Positions 46,617 to 55,177 of a stretch of DNA of 60,974 nucleotides are shown here, in pieces (within the stretch, counting starts at the first letter, position 1; every line of letters begins with the position of its first letter). The notes beneath the pieces were generated by a model. It searched no databases and had not been told where the DNA came from. It worked only from the letters and a program-made list of their open reading frames with translations. The translations under genes were made by a program, and so were the position numbers. Source of the stretch: an uncultured Clostridium sp. (GTDB taxonomy: Bacteria > Bacillota > Clostridia > TANB77 > CAG-508); the NCBI GenBank assembly GCA_947057505.1, contig CAMSEM010000001.1:1-60974 (forward strand), written 5' to 3'.

Positions 46617-46653
46617 GAAAAGACAGCATTTTTAAATACTGTCTTTTCATTTT
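46617..46653. terminator. Terminator after the YitT-family gene
   Basis: TGAAAAGACAG/CTGTCTTTTCA hairpin; the U run is best on the plus strand. Confidence 0.7.
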
Positions 46654-46723
46654 TTTATTACTAATTAAAAACTTTATTGAATCATACAACTTGCATTTAG
46701 CTTTTTACTTGACAATTCTTTTC

Positions 46724-47593
46724 TTAATTATGTTTAAACCCTTTGCCCCATGTCTCACGTGCGTTAGCAATTACAATAAAGGCTTTTGGGTCTATTTTTA
46801 CTGCAATTTGTTTTATTTTTGCAACTTCATTTCTTGCTCCTACACAAAATAGCATCATTTTCTTTTCTTTAGTGTACATTCCTTTTGCATAAATTCCTGT
46901 ACTTCCTCTTTGTAGTTTATCTCCTACCTCTTTTGCAATTTCTTTATATTTGTTAGATACAATTAACATCATTTTAGTAAAGTTAACACCTTCAAATATA
47001 ATGTCTATCATTTTTCCCATTAAATAAATAGCTATAGCAGAATATAATCCTATTTCTATTGTTTTAAAGAAAAATACATTTAGTGTGATAATAACAACAT
47101 CTATCACAACAATTAAACTGCTTGTTCTAATATATGGTTTATATACTTTTGCTATATAAGAGATGAGGTCTGTTCCTCCTGTTGAGGAACCTGACTTTAA
47201 TACTAATGCTAAGCCTAATCCAATACATATTCCACCATAAATACATGCAAGAAATCTATCTTGTGTAAGTGCTGGCATTTTATCAAATAGATCAATAAAG
47301 ACTGATAATAATGTTGTTCCAATGATTGACTTTACTAATAGTTTTTTTCCCACTTTAAAAAATGCCCATATAAAAAATGGAATGTTTAATACAAATATGG
47401 TGGTTCCAAGAGGAAAACTAAAAAGATAATAAAATATAGTTGCAATACCTGAAAATCCTCCTGAGGAAAGTTGATTAGGTAATAGAAAAAGAGAGGTTCC
47501 TATTGCCATAATCATACATCCTAATACTAAATATGTCGCTTCTATTAAATTATTTTTTAGTGTAAATATTTTTTTTGTTTTTGTATAATTCAT
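46724..47593 (-). CDS. YitT family membrane protein (DUF161/DUF2179)
   Basis: About five to six transmembrane helices in the first 200 residues (LGCMIMAIGTSLFLLPNQLSSGGFSG at 25-50), then the soluble DUF2179 domain (about 205-289, TGIYAKGMYTKEKKMMLFCV). The substrate is unknown. The ATG at 47593 follows AGGTG; the GTG three codons upstream overlaps that site. Length 289 aa, normal. Confidence 0.92.
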   Translation of the reverse strand: MNYTKTKKIFTLKNNLIEATYLVLGCMIMAIGTSLFLLPNQLSSGGFSGIATIFYYLFSFPLGTTIFVLNIPFFIWAFFKVGKKLLVKSIIGTTLLSVFIDLFDKMPALTQDRFLACIYGGICIGLGLALVLKSGSSTGGTDLISYIAKVYKPYIRTSSLIVVIDVVIITLNVFFFKTIEIGLYSAIAIYLMGKMIDIIFEGVNFTKMMLIVSNKYKEIAKEVGDKLQRGSTGIYAKGMYTKEKKMMLFCVGARNEVAKIKQIAVKIDPKAFIVIANARETWGKGFKHN

Positions 47594-47659
47594 AAAAATC
47601 ACCTATTATTACCATTATTTGCAACAATAGGTGTTTTTATTCAATTAAATATTATAAAC

Positions 47660-47802
47660 GTAAATTAGCTATTTATTGCTATTTTTACGCTTTCAAAACA
47701 CATTGCATGTGTTTTTCGTTGGATGCTCATGCTATTCAAATTGTGATAAATCACAATTTTACCACTCACACTCTACAAAATTAGTAGTAGATAGCTAACT
47801 TA
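47660..47802. repeat. Structured noncoding element with imperfect terminal repeats
   Basis: GTAAATTAGCTATTTATTGC at the left matches the inverse of the right end with about five mismatches. Inside are two hairpins (AAAACACAT/ATGTGTTTT and AAATTGTGAT/ATCACAATTT). There is no ORF. It may be a MITE; it is different from the element at 12613. Confidence 0.55.
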
Positions 47803-47816
47803 CTTTAAATAACATC

Positions 47817-48893
47817 TTACTTTTTTAGTTTTTCTCTTTCTTCTTGAAGAATATCTTCATATGTTTTTTCTATTTCAATATGAAAAGAACCTTTTTTTAT
47901 AGTTTCATCTGGTTTTACCATAACATCTACGTCATAAATTTCTTTTAATTTTAAGATATTTTCTTTTTTATGACCAATAATGGTATTGATATTTTCTGGA
48001 TTTGCAGTAATTAGTACTTGCATTACCTTTACATTAAATTTTTTGATTTTGGCTACTATTTCATCATACCACATACTAGATTCTACTAATTGCCTAAATG
48101 CTGGATGGTATGGTCCTGCTACAACTTGACTTTGGCTAGTAGATGGATCTGAAATTTCTTCTGTATTTTGAAGCCCTACTCTTATTACTTCTACTTTTGC
48201 TTTATTGAATAATTGCATTACTTCTTTTGAACGTTCTACTGCTTGTTCTACATTTAAAGGTATATATTCTCCTTCTTGATATTCTTCTTCTAATTTGGTC
48301 TGTTTTATAACAAGTACTGGATAAATACGTACAATTTTTGGTTTTAATTTAATTAACTGTTTTGCTGTATTTACTTCATCTAATTTAGTACTTTCTGGCA
48401 GTCCTATCATCATTTGATGCCCCAATATAAAACCATTCCATCGAATCAAAGAAGATGCCTTTTTTACTTGTTCGAATGTATGCCCTCTATGTGCTTTTGC
48501 TAGAATATAGTCATTAGTAGATTGTACACCAAGTTCAATTGTTTTTACATGATATTTTTTTAGTCTTTTTAATATATTTTTATCTATATAGTCTGGTCTT
48601 GTTGAAATACGAATGCTGTTTATTTTTCCATTTTCTATATATTCATTTGCTACTTCTAATAATTCATTTTGAATTTCTTCTTCTATTGCTGTAAAACTTC
48701 CACCAAAAAATGCAACTTCTACATACTTTGAGTCATCTTTGAAACTCTTTAAATAATATTCTATGGTTTCTTTTACATCATTTGCTGTTACTTGTTTGGT
48801 TTGCCCACTAATTTGTTTTTGATTACAAAAAGTACATGTATGAGGACATCCTAGGTGTGGTACAAAGATTGGTATAATATATTCTTTTTTCAT
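47817..48893 (-). CDS. Radical SAM protein, Elp3-like without acetyltransferase domain
   Basis: The 358-aa protein carries CPHTCTFCNQ (CxxxCxxC) near residue 16, FFGGSFTA and STRPDYID, typical of the Elp3-type radical SAM fold, but has no GNAT domain. In Firmicutes this homologue often lies beside rnc, as here. The substrate is unknown; tRNA modification is a guess. It starts 48 bp after rnc ends on the same strand. Confidence 0.88.
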   Translation of the reverse strand: MKKEYIIPIFVPHLGCPHTCTFCNQKQISGQTKQVTANDVKETIEYYLKSFKDDSKYVEVAFFGGSFTAIEEEIQNELLEVANEYIENGKINSIRISTRPDYIDKNILKRLKKYHVKTIELGVQSTNDYILAKAHRGHTFEQVKKASSLIRWNGFILGHQMMIGLPESTKLDEVNTAKQLIKLKPKIVRIYPVLVIKQTKLEEEYQEGEYIPLNVEQAVERSKEVMQLFNKAKVEVIRVGLQNTEEISDPSTSQSQVVAGPYHPAFRQLVESSMWYDEIVAKIKKFNVKVMQVLITANPENINTIIGHKKENILKLKEIYDVDVMVKPDETIKKGSFHIEIEKTYEDILQEEREKLKK

Positions 48894-48940
48894 TTTGTTT
48901 TTATGTTAGCTTTAAAGTACTAACATATTCTCCTTTCCTA

Positions 48941-49613
48941 TTATATATTTTCTAATGCTTTTTGAGCAGCTTGCATTTCTGCTTGTTTTTTTGTTTTTCC
49001 CTCTCCTGTTGCTAATGGTTTTCCATCACAAGAGACTTGTGCTGTAAAAGTTTTATCATGGTCTGGTCCATGTGTTTTTATAATTTTATATACAATATGT
49101 ACATTTCCATGTTCTTGTAATTTTTCTTGTAAGACAGTTTTATGATCCTTCATTCCTACATTTTTGCTAGATTCTTCAATAGCTTCTTTCAAATTTTCTA
49201 TAATAAATTTTTCTGCTTGTTCTAAGTTACTATCAAAATAAATAGCTGCAATAACTGCCTCAATACTATCTGCCAAAATAGCTGGTTTTGTTTTTCCGTT
49301 TGCTTACAATTTCGCTTTTTCCCAGATATAAGAAATCACTAAAATGATGCCTTTGTGCCACTATATAGAGACTATCTTCGCAAACTACTTCTGCTCTCAC
49401 TTTAGTCATTTCTCCTTCTTTTAATTTTGGATAATTGTTATAAATATATTTACTCGATAAAAATTCTAATATACTATCGCCTAAAAATTCTAGTTTTTCA
49501 TTGCTTTGTGTATGATGATCATAGGCATATGAAGTATGTGTTAGAGCATTTTTTAAAAGTTCTTTATTTCGAAAAGTATATCCAATACTTTGTTCTAATT
49601 TTGTAAAATCCAT
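48941..49613 (-). CDS. rnc: Ribonuclease III, with +1 shift
   Basis: Cleaves double-stranded RNA (rRNA and mRNA processing). The nuclease domain has the signature NEKLEFLGDSILEF (residues about 38-51), then after the break ADSIEAVIAAIYFD with the second metal-binding Glu, then a dsRNA-binding domain (about 155-222, KKQAEMQAAQKAL). Frame 0 stops ten codons after CGG (49296-49298). Skipping C gives KGKTKPAILADSIEA, the standard family sequence. The whole is 223 aa, normal. Without the shift neither the Glu of the active site nor the RNA-binding domain is made. Confidence 0.94.
49296..49298 (-). other. CGG +1 frameshift site in rnc
   Basis: AAA-CGG-AAA in frame 0. Omitting C gives AAA-GGA-AAA-ACA-AAA-CCA-GCT-ATT, matching the GG-x-R-x-S-ILAD region of RNase III. 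Confidence 0.9.
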
Positions 49614-49682
49614 AGTTTTCTCCTTTCCTACTATGTTCTTATTATACTCTAGTTAATTATAAAAATCAAATAAAATTTATGT

Positions 49683-49715
49683 AAAAAAAGAAAGGCTTAT
49701 GCCCCTCTCTTTTTT
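49683..49715 (-). terminator. Terminator after acpP
   Basis: Imperfect hairpin AGAGAGGGGC/GCCTTTCT followed by seven Ts, directly past the acpP stop. Confidence 0.75.
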
Positions 49716-49725
49716 ACTTCATTAT

Positions 49726-49968
49726 TTAAGCAACATTATCTTTAATATATTCTACAACATCGCCTACTGTAACAACCTTTTCTGCATCAGCATCTGGAAT
49801 TTCTATATCAAATTCTTCTTCTAATGCCATTATTAATTCAACAATGTCTAAAGAGTCTGCTCCTAGGTCATCTATAAAAGATGCCTCCATAGTAACTGCT
49901 GTATCAGCAACACCTAATTGTTCTACAATGATACCTTTTACTTTTTCAAAAACTTCTTCTGAACTCAT
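49726..49968 (-). CDS. acpP: Acyl carrier protein
   Basis: Carries acyl groups in fatty acid synthesis through phosphopantetheine on Ser of the DSL motif (DDLGADSLDIVEL). The acidic, helical protein is 80 aa from the ATG at 49968. The AAAGGAGG lies 14 nt ahead, rather far. A four-codon frame (49965-49979) between them ends with a TGA that overlaps the acpP ATG, so reinitiation is possible. A GTG five codons upstream is too near the ribosome-binding site. Confidence 0.95.
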   Translation of the reverse strand: MSSEEVFEKVKGIIVEQLGVADTAVTMEASFIDDLGADSLDIVELIMALEEEFDIEIPDADAEKVVTVGDVVEYIKDNVA

Positions 49969-49979
49969 AGCTGTCTCAT
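49965..49979 (-). other. Four-codon minicistron overlapping the acpP start
   Basis: ATG-AGA-CAG-CTA-TGA begins three bases after AAAGGAGG and ends in the ATGA overlap with acpP. It may be a coupling device or chance. Confidence 0.3.
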
Positions 49980-50015
49980 TCACCTCCTTTAATTTGTTTA
50001 ACTTTGCTTACCTAC

Positions 50016-50044
50016 AAGATAATATATATTATATTAATTGTCAA
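50016..50044 (-). promoter_or_regulatory. Promoter of acpP
   Basis: TTGACA (50039-50044), 17-bp spacer, TATCTT (50016-50021). Confidence 0.72.
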
Positions 50045-50067
50045 GGATTTTTTCAAAATATTTTATT

Positions 50068-51123
50068 TTATTCTTCTAGTTTAGCTTCTTTTTGTTTTAA
50101 TATCGTTTGTTCTTTTTCAAATTCCTTGATTAATTGTTCTACTGCCTCATTTTTTACAAATTGTTCTGCTTGCTTTATGGTAAATTCAAATAATTTTTCA
50201 TCACTACTACCATGTGCTTTTACTATTGGTTTTTTTACTCCTAAAAATAATGCACCACCATATTCTTTGTAATCTACTGTTTTTGCAAATCGATTAATAG
50301 CAGGAAGACTTGGTATTGCTGCTAATTTAGAAATAATATTTTTCTTTAAGCTTTCAGATAAGGTTCTTTTTACAAATTTTCCCAATCCTTCTACTGCTTT
50401 TAAGAAAATGTTTCCTGTAAAGCCATCTGTTACAATAATATCTACTTTTCCTGAAAAGGCATCTCTTCCTTCTACATTTCCAATAAAGTTAATATTCATT
50501 CCTTCAGCTTTTTCTTTTAATAAATTATAAGAAGATTTTGTAAGATCATTTCCTTTTGTTTCTTCTGTTCCGATATTTAATAAGCCTACTTTAGGATTTT
50601 TTACACCTAAGGTGGTTTCTAAGTAAATACTAGCCATTTGTGCAAATTGTAATAAGTTAATTGGCTTACAGTTTGTATTTGCGCCACAATCCATTAATAC
50701 TAATCTACTTTTATATGCTGGAAGTATTCCTGCTAAAGCTGGCCTATCTACTCCTTTAATTCTTCCCACTAACAAGGTTGCTCCTGTAAGTAGGGCGCCA
50801 GAGTTACCTGCAGAGATAAATACATCTCCTTTACCTTCTTTTAGCATATTAAATCCTACTACCATTGAAGAATCTTTTTTGTGTTTAATAGCTTGAGTAG
50901 GAATGTCTTCCATTTCTATTGTTTCTGTTGTATGATGAATTTTTAGTCTTGAAGATATTTCTTCAAGTTCTTTTCCATAAAGTTCTTTTACTTTTGAGCG
51001 AATGATTTCTTCATTACCTATTAATATTACTTCTGCCTCTATTTGATCAATTGCTTTTATTGCGCCTTTTATATTAGCGTCTGGGGCTTTATCTCCACCC
51101 ATGGCATCTAATAGTATTTTCAT
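50068..51123 (-). CDS. plsX: Phosphate acyltransferase PlsX
   Basis: Makes acyl-phosphate from acyl-ACP for phospholipid synthesis. The 351-aa protein starts KILLDAMGGDKAPDANIKGA and contains SAGNSGALLTGATL, MDCGANTNCKP and VTDGFTGNIFLKAVEG. Complete. It lies upstream of acpP on the same strand, the usual lipid gene pairing, though acpP has its own promoter. Confidence 0.97.
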   Translation of the reverse strand: MKILLDAMGGDKAPDANIKGAIKAIDQIEAEVILIGNEEIIRSKVKELYGKELEEISSRLKIHHTTETIEMEDIPTQAIKHKKDSSMVVGFNMLKEGKGDVFISAGNSGALLTGATLLVGRIKGVDRPALAGILPAYKSRLVLMDCGANTNCKPINLLQFAQMASIYLETTLGVKNPKVGLLNIGTEETKGNDLTKSSYNLLKEKAEGMNINFIGNVEGRDAFSGKVDIIVTDGFTGNIFLKAVEGLGKFVKRTLSESLKKNIISKLAAIPSLPAINRFAKTVDYKEYGGALFLGVKKPIVKAHGSSDEKLFEFTIKQAEQFVKNEAVEQLIKEFEKEQTILKQKEAKLEE

Positions 51124-51341
51124 TTGCTTTCTCCTTTTAGCATTTTTCTTTTTTATAATATATTATTACTTTCCTATTTTATAACTTCTATTTCATAAAG
51201 TCAATGTTTGATTTAAAGTTTTTTTGCTACCTGACCTAGTAGTTCAAATATTCCTTATAATAACATTAAAAGATGCCTTCATTTTGTTGTTTTAAGAAGT
51301 TACTACTTTTTTAGAATAAGAAAGGTAACCTAGCCTTGCTT

Positions 51342-51379
51342 TATATGAAAAAATCGCTGGATTTTTTTCCATATAAAAC
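51342..51379. repeat. Inverted repeat downstream of the rplL terminator
   Basis: TTTATATG/CATATAAA arms around an A/T-rich loop with further pairing AAAAAATC/GATTTTTT. It may be a second terminator. The rest of 51124-51341 shows nothing clear. Confidence 0.45.
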
Positions 51380-51424
51380 AAAATAAAAAGTATATGTTCT
51401 TATTTTATAAGTTACATATACTCT
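51380..51424 (-). terminator. Terminator after rplL
   Basis: AGTATATGT/ACATATACT hairpin followed by T-rich sequence on the minus strand. It separates the ribosomal operon from plsX, and no rpoB follows. Confidence 0.8.
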
Positions 51425-51461
51425 TTATTTTAAAGCATTTTATTTACTATGTTTTACAAAA

Positions 51462-51827
51462 TTATTGTAATTCAATAGTTGCTCCTACTTCTTCAAATTT
51501 AGCTTTTAGTTCTTCAGCTTCTTCTTTTTTAACGCCTTCTTTAACTGCTTTTGGAGCACCATCAACTAAATCTTTAGCTTCTTTTAATCCTAATCCTGTA
51601 GCATCTCTAACTACTTTGATTACTTGAATTTTGTTTGCTCCTGCGTCTTTTAATACTACATTAAATTCTGATTTTTCTTCAGCTGCTCCAGCTGCTCCAG
51701 CTGCTGCTGGTGCTGCAACTGCTTGTGCAGATACTCCATATTTTTCTTCAATTCCTTTTACTAATTCAGCTAATTCAACAACTGTTAAAGTGTCGATAGT
51801 TTCTAACATTTCTTCAATTTTTGTCAT
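51462..51827 (-). CDS. rplL: 50S ribosomal protein L7/L12
   Basis: Stalk protein recruiting translation GTPases. 121 aa with an N-terminal dimer domain, the Ala/Gly hinge (about residues 35-50) and the C-terminal domain KTEFNVVLKDAG-like and IKVVRDATGLGLKEAKDLVDG. It follows rplJ by 170 bp in which I see no other gene. Abundant expression is expected; AGGAGGTC precedes the start. Confidence 0.98.
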   Translation of the reverse strand: MTKIEEMLETIDTLTVVELAELVKGIEEKYGVSAQAVAAPAAAGAAGAAEEKSEFNVVLKDAGANKIQVIKVVRDATGLGLKEAKDLVDGAPKAVKEGVKKEEAEELKAKFEEVGATIELQ

Positions 51828-51997
51828 TTTAAAATGACCTCCTTCTTTTTTATTTTATTTTTTACAAATTTTACAATTTTAATTAAAGCGAATATTGCTA
51901 GGCAAACCAATAAAAATTTTTGAGATAGTACGCTTTTTGTACATCGAAAAAAATTTTATGCAGTTTAACAACGCAAGATGAAGCTTTTCATTAAAAT

Positions 51998-52501
51998 TTA
52001 GGCATTAGCCTCCTTTTGTCCCCTAACTGCATCAAGTGCAACTGCCAACTTAGAAATATTTCCAAGTAAAGCACCAGCCAATTGTGCAATAAGATCTTGT
52101 CTTGATGGTAATTTTGCTAAAGTAATAATTTCTTCAGCTGTCATTACTTTTCCATCAATAATTCCACCTTTAATTTTGTAGAATTCATTTGTTTTAGAAA
52201 AATTATAGATTACTTTAGATGGTTCTAGATAGTCTTCTGTTCCTATAACAATTGCTGTTGGTCCTTCTAATAATTCATCTAATCCATTTTCTCCATTTGC
52301 ATTTAATGCTCTTTTAATAATGTTGTTTTTAATAACTTTATATTCTGTGTTTGTATTTCTTAAATCTGTTCTTAATTTTGTTACATCTTCAACATTAATT
52401 CCTCTGTAATCTGTTAAAAGAATTACTGTTGCATCTTTTAATTTTTCTGCTAGTTTTTTTACTTCTTCTTCTTTTTGTTTAATAATTGTGTTACTTGCCA
52501 T
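51998..52501 (-). CDS. rplJ: 50S ribosomal protein L10
   Basis: Base of the L7/L12 stalk; binds 23S rRNA and, as a repressor, its own mRNA leader. 167 aa with LTDYRGINVEDVTKLR and the C-terminal L7/L12-binding helix (LAGALLGNISKLAVALDAVR). The ATG at 52501 follows GGGAGGTG; upstream in-frame sequence is leader. The L10 leader at 52571-52688 precedes it. Confidence 0.97.
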   Translation of the reverse strand: MASNTIIKQKEEEVKKLAEKLKDATVILLTDYRGINVEDVTKLRTDLRNTNTEYKVIKNNIIKRALNANGENGLDELLEGPTAIVIGTEDYLEPSKVIYNFSKTNEFYKIKGGIIDGKVMTAEEIITLAKLPSRQDLIAQLAGALLGNISKLAVALDAVRGQKEANA

Positions 52502-52570
52502 TTTTTTCACCTCCCAATAGTGTTTAGCATTATATAGGTTATACACTTAAATATGTATTTACTATAAAAT

Positions 52571-52688
52571 AATAAAATAAAATCCAATTAATATTTGCCT
52601 AAAATTGAGACAAAGATTAATTGGATAAAATCCGATTCTTTGCCTCGGTAAGACTTAAGAATAATGCTTACTTTCTTCGGCCATATTA
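52571..52688 (-). promoter_or_regulatory. Ribosomal protein L10 leader with attenuator
   Basis: After rplA comes GTAAG...CTTAC with the bulged CCGAGGC kink-turn-like element (52641-52688) typical of the L10 leader, followed by a terminator hairpin CCAATTAAT/ATTAATTGG and a T-rich run (52571-52624). L10-L12 binding would promote termination before rplJ. Confidence 0.8.
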
Positions 52689-52690
52689 AT

Positions 52691-53374
52691 TTATTTTTGA
52701 TCAATATACATACTTGGTCCCATTGTGGTTGATATTGCTACACTTTTAATGTATTGTCCTTTTGCTGCAGCTGGTTTTGCTTTAATAATAGCATTCATAA
52801 CTGTTTCATAGTTTTCTAATAGCTTATCTGTTCCAAATGAAACTTTACCAAATCCTAAATGAACAATATTATTTTTGTCAAGTCTATATTCTACTTTTCC
52901 TGATTTGATTTCTTCAATTGCTTTTGTAACATCCATTGTTACTGTACCAGATTTTGGGTTTGGCATTAAACCTTTTGGTCCTAATACTTTACCAAGTCTT
53001 CCAACAACTCCCATCATATCTGGAGTTGCTACAATAACATCATAATCAAACCAATTTTCTTTTTCGATTTTTGGTATTAATTCTTCTGCACCAACAAAGT
53101 CAGCTCCAGCTTTTACAGCTTCATCTGCTTTTGGACCTTTTGCAAATACTAATACTCTTTGTGTTTTACCAGTTCCATTTGGAAGTACTGTTGTACCTCT
53201 TACTTGTTGGTCTGCTTGTTTTGAGTCAACACCTAACTTAACATGAAGTTCTACTGTTTCATCAAATTTTGTTTTTGGCATTTTTTCAACTGTATCTAAT
53301 GCTTCTTTTGCACCATACAATTTTTTTCTATCAATTAGTTTTTCTGCTTCTTGATATCTTTTTCCTTTTTTCAT
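52691..53374 (-). CDS. rplA: 50S ribosomal protein L1
   Basis: rRNA-binding protein of the L1 stalk (E-site tRNA release). 227 aa with GTTVLPNGTGKTQRVLVFAKG and the signature GRLGKVLGPKGLMPNPKSGT. Complete. Follows rplK in the usual rplKAJL order. Confidence 0.98.
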   Translation of the reverse strand: MKKGKRYQEAEKLIDRKKLYGAKEALDTVEKMPKTKFDETVELHVKLGVDSKQADQQVRGTTVLPNGTGKTQRVLVFAKGPKADEAVKAGADFVGAEELIPKIEKENWFDYDVIVATPDMMGVVGRLGKVLGPKGLMPNPKSGTVTMDVTKAIEEIKSGKVEYRLDKNNIVHLGFGKVSFGTDKLLENYETVMNAIIKAKPAAAKGQYIKSVAISTTMGPSMYIDQK

Positions 53375-53454
53375 ATTTTACCTCCTTTGGTTCTAACGAA
53401 GTAAGTATTTTTACTTCTCCCAATTAATTTGCTGCTTTATGCATTTTTTAGTTA

Positions 53455-53883
53455 CTATTCTTCTACAGTAACACCCATAGATCTTGCAGTACCTGCTACC
53501 ATTCTCATTGCTGCTTCTAGTGATGCTGCATTTAAGTCTGGCATTTTCTTATTTGCAATTTCTTCCACTTGTGCTTTAGTTAATTTTGCAACTTTTTCTC
53601 TATTAGGTTTTCCAGAACCTTTTTCTATTTTTGCAGCTTGTTTAATTAAAACTGCCATAGGTGGTTCTTTTGTAATAAATTCAAATGATTTATCTTTGTA
53701 AACTGTAATAACAACAGGAACAACTGTATTTCCCATAGCTGCAGTTTTGTCATTGAATTGTTTTACGAAATCCATAATGTTAACACCTGCTGCACCTAAT
53801 GCTGGACCTACTGGTGGGGCTGGTGAAGCCTTTCCTGCTGGAATTTGTAATTTAACTACACTTCCTATTTCCTTTTCTGCCAT
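53455..53883 (-). CDS. rplK: 50S ribosomal protein L11
   Basis: Part of the GTPase-associated centre, needed for RelA sensing and release factor function. 142 aa with VKLQIPAGKASPAPPVGPAL and the C-terminal RNA-binding KMPDLNAASLEAAMRMVAGTARSMG-type domain. AAAGGAGGTG lies upstream. Confidence 0.98.
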   Translation of the reverse strand: MAEKEIGSVVKLQIPAGKASPAPPVGPALGAAGVNIMDFVKQFNDKTAAMGNTVVPVVITVYKDKSFEFITKEPPMAVLIKQAAKIEKGSGKPNREKVAKLTKAQVEEIANKKMPDLNAASLEAAMRMVAGTARSMGVTVEE

Positions 53884-53963
53884 AGTGTTATAGCACCTCC
53901 TTTAGTTTTTAATATGTATATTAATCTAATAATTTAGATTATTAACTTGTTATAAATTAAACT

Positions 53964-54497
53964 TTATAGTTTTTGAACTTGAGCAAACTCTAGCTCAACT
54001 GGCGTCTCTCTTCCAAACATAGATACTAGTACTTTTACTTTATGTTTTTCTTTGTTAATTTCTATTACAGTTCCTGTAAAATCAGTTAATGGTCCATCAA
54101 TAATGCGAACTGTTTCATTAACATCATAATCAACATTAACTACTGCTTGTTCAAATCCCATTTTTCTAATTTCTTCATCTGTTAATGGAATTGGATCTGT
54201 ACCAGAACCTACAAAGCCTGTAACGCCTCTAGTATTTCTTACAATATACCAAGTTTTTTCTGTTACAATCATTTTAACTAAAACATAACCTGGAAAAACT
54301 TTTTTAATGTTTGTTTTTCTTTGACCATCCTTAATTTCAATTTGTTCTTCCATTGGAACAATAATTTCAAAAAAGAATTCTTCTAGCTCTCTGTTTTTAA
54401 TTGTTTTTTCTAAGTCTGTTTTAACTTTGTTTTCATAACCAGAATAAGTATGTACTACATACCATCTTGGTACTAAGTTTTCATTTTCTTGAGACAT
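53964..54497 (-). CDS. nusG: Transcription termination/antitermination protein NusG
   Basis: Binds RNA polymerase and couples it with ribosome or Rho. 177 aa with the NGN domain (PRWYVVHTYSGYENKVK, VFPGYVLVKM, RNTRGVTGFVG) and the C-terminal KOW domain (VRIIDGPLTDFTG). The ATG at 54497 has AAGGAGG upstream. The longer reading overlaps secE and is not supported. Confidence 0.97.
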   Translation of the reverse strand: MSQENENLVPRWYVVHTYSGYENKVKTDLEKTIKNRELEEFFFEIIVPMEEQIEIKDGQRKTNIKKVFPGYVLVKMIVTEKTWYIVRNTRGVTGFVGSGTDPIPLTDEEIRKMGFEQAVVNVDYDVNETVRIIDGPLTDFTGTVIEINKEKHKVKVLVSMFGRETPVELEFAQVQKL

Positions 54498-54513
54498 TTT
54501 TTTAGCCTCCTTA

Positions 54514-54873
54514 TTATTCATTTGCTGTATTATTTTCAGCTTCATTATTCTCAGTAGAGTTTGATTCTTCATTGCCAAGAATATTATCTACTGCATTTTG
54601 TGTTTCTTGATTAGTATTTGTATTTTCTGCTTGTTCATTATGTGTTCCTACAAATCCTTTTAGTTTGTTGATTCCGTAATTATTCATTGTTTCAAAAACT
54701 AAATCCAACGCAAATACAATAATAGCTGTAATTAACGCAATACTAATAACAGTAACAGTATTGTTAACAAGTTGCTTTGGTGTTGGCCAAATTACTCTTT
54801 TTAACTCTGCCTTGAAATCTTTAAAAAAATGTTTCTTTTCTTTCTTTTCTTTTTTTGTTATATCTTTAGGCAT
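54514..54873 (-). CDS. secE: Protein translocase subunit SecE with long tail
   Basis: Clamps the SecY channel. The conserved SecE part (residues about 12-75) has FKDFKAELKRVIWPTPKQL and one transmembrane helix. After about residue 80 comes a 40-residue Asn/Glu/Thr-rich tail that ordinary single-helix SecE (about 60-75 aa) lacks. It would lie outside the membrane, and its role is unknown. It ends 16 bp before nusG. Confidence 0.93.
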   Translation of the reverse strand: MPKDITKKEKKEKKHFFKDFKAELKRVIWPTPKQLVNNTVTVISIALITAIIVFALDLVFETMNNYGINKLKGFVGTHNEQAENTNTNQETQNAVDNILGNEESNSTENNEAENNTANE

Positions 54874-54896
54874 CTTTCTATTTCCTCCTAAAAGGT

Positions 54897-55061
54897 TTAT
54901 TTTGTTTCTTTATGTGTTGTACGTTTTTTGCAGAATTTGCAATATTTAACTATTTCTAATCTGTCTGTATTATTTTTTTTGTTTTTTTCTGTCATATAGT
55001 TTCTTCTTTTACATTCTGTACATTCCAATGTAATTGGTTCTCTTGCTCCTTTTGTAGCCAT
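54897..55061 (-). CDS. rpmG: 50S ribosomal protein L33
   Basis: 54-aa ribosomal protein starting MATKGAREPITLECTECKRR with four Cys (14, 17, 41, 44), so it is the zinc-binding version. The C-terminus is KYCKFCKKRTTHKETK. GAGGTG precedes the ATG at 55061. First gene of rpmG-secE-nusG-rplK-rplA-rplJ-rplL, behind the promoter at 55132-55160. Confidence 0.96.
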   Translation of the reverse strand: MATKGAREPITLECTECKRRNYMTEKNKKNNTDRLEIVKYCKFCKKRTTHKETK

Positions 55062-55097
55062 TTAACACACCTCAGCTTTCTCACTTTTTGTTTCATT

Positions 55098-55132
55098 TAT
55101 TTAAGCGTATGTTCTTTACATACGCTTAAATA
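55098..55132. promoter_or_regulatory. 15-bp perfect palindrome over the rpmG-operon start site
   Basis: TATTTAAGCGTATGT and its exact inverse, five bases apart, touch the -10 box and cover the predicted start (about 55125). It may be an operator, or a terminator for the patatin gene without a U run. Confidence 0.55.
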
Positions 55133-55160
55133 TTTTATCACCTTTTTATTCATATGTCAA
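55132..55160 (-). promoter_or_regulatory. Promoter of the rpmG-secE-nusG-rplKAJL operon
   Basis: TTGACA (55155-55160), 17-bp spacer, TAAAAT (55132-55137). Confidence 0.8.
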
Positions 55161-55177
55161 CTATTTTCCAATAACTT

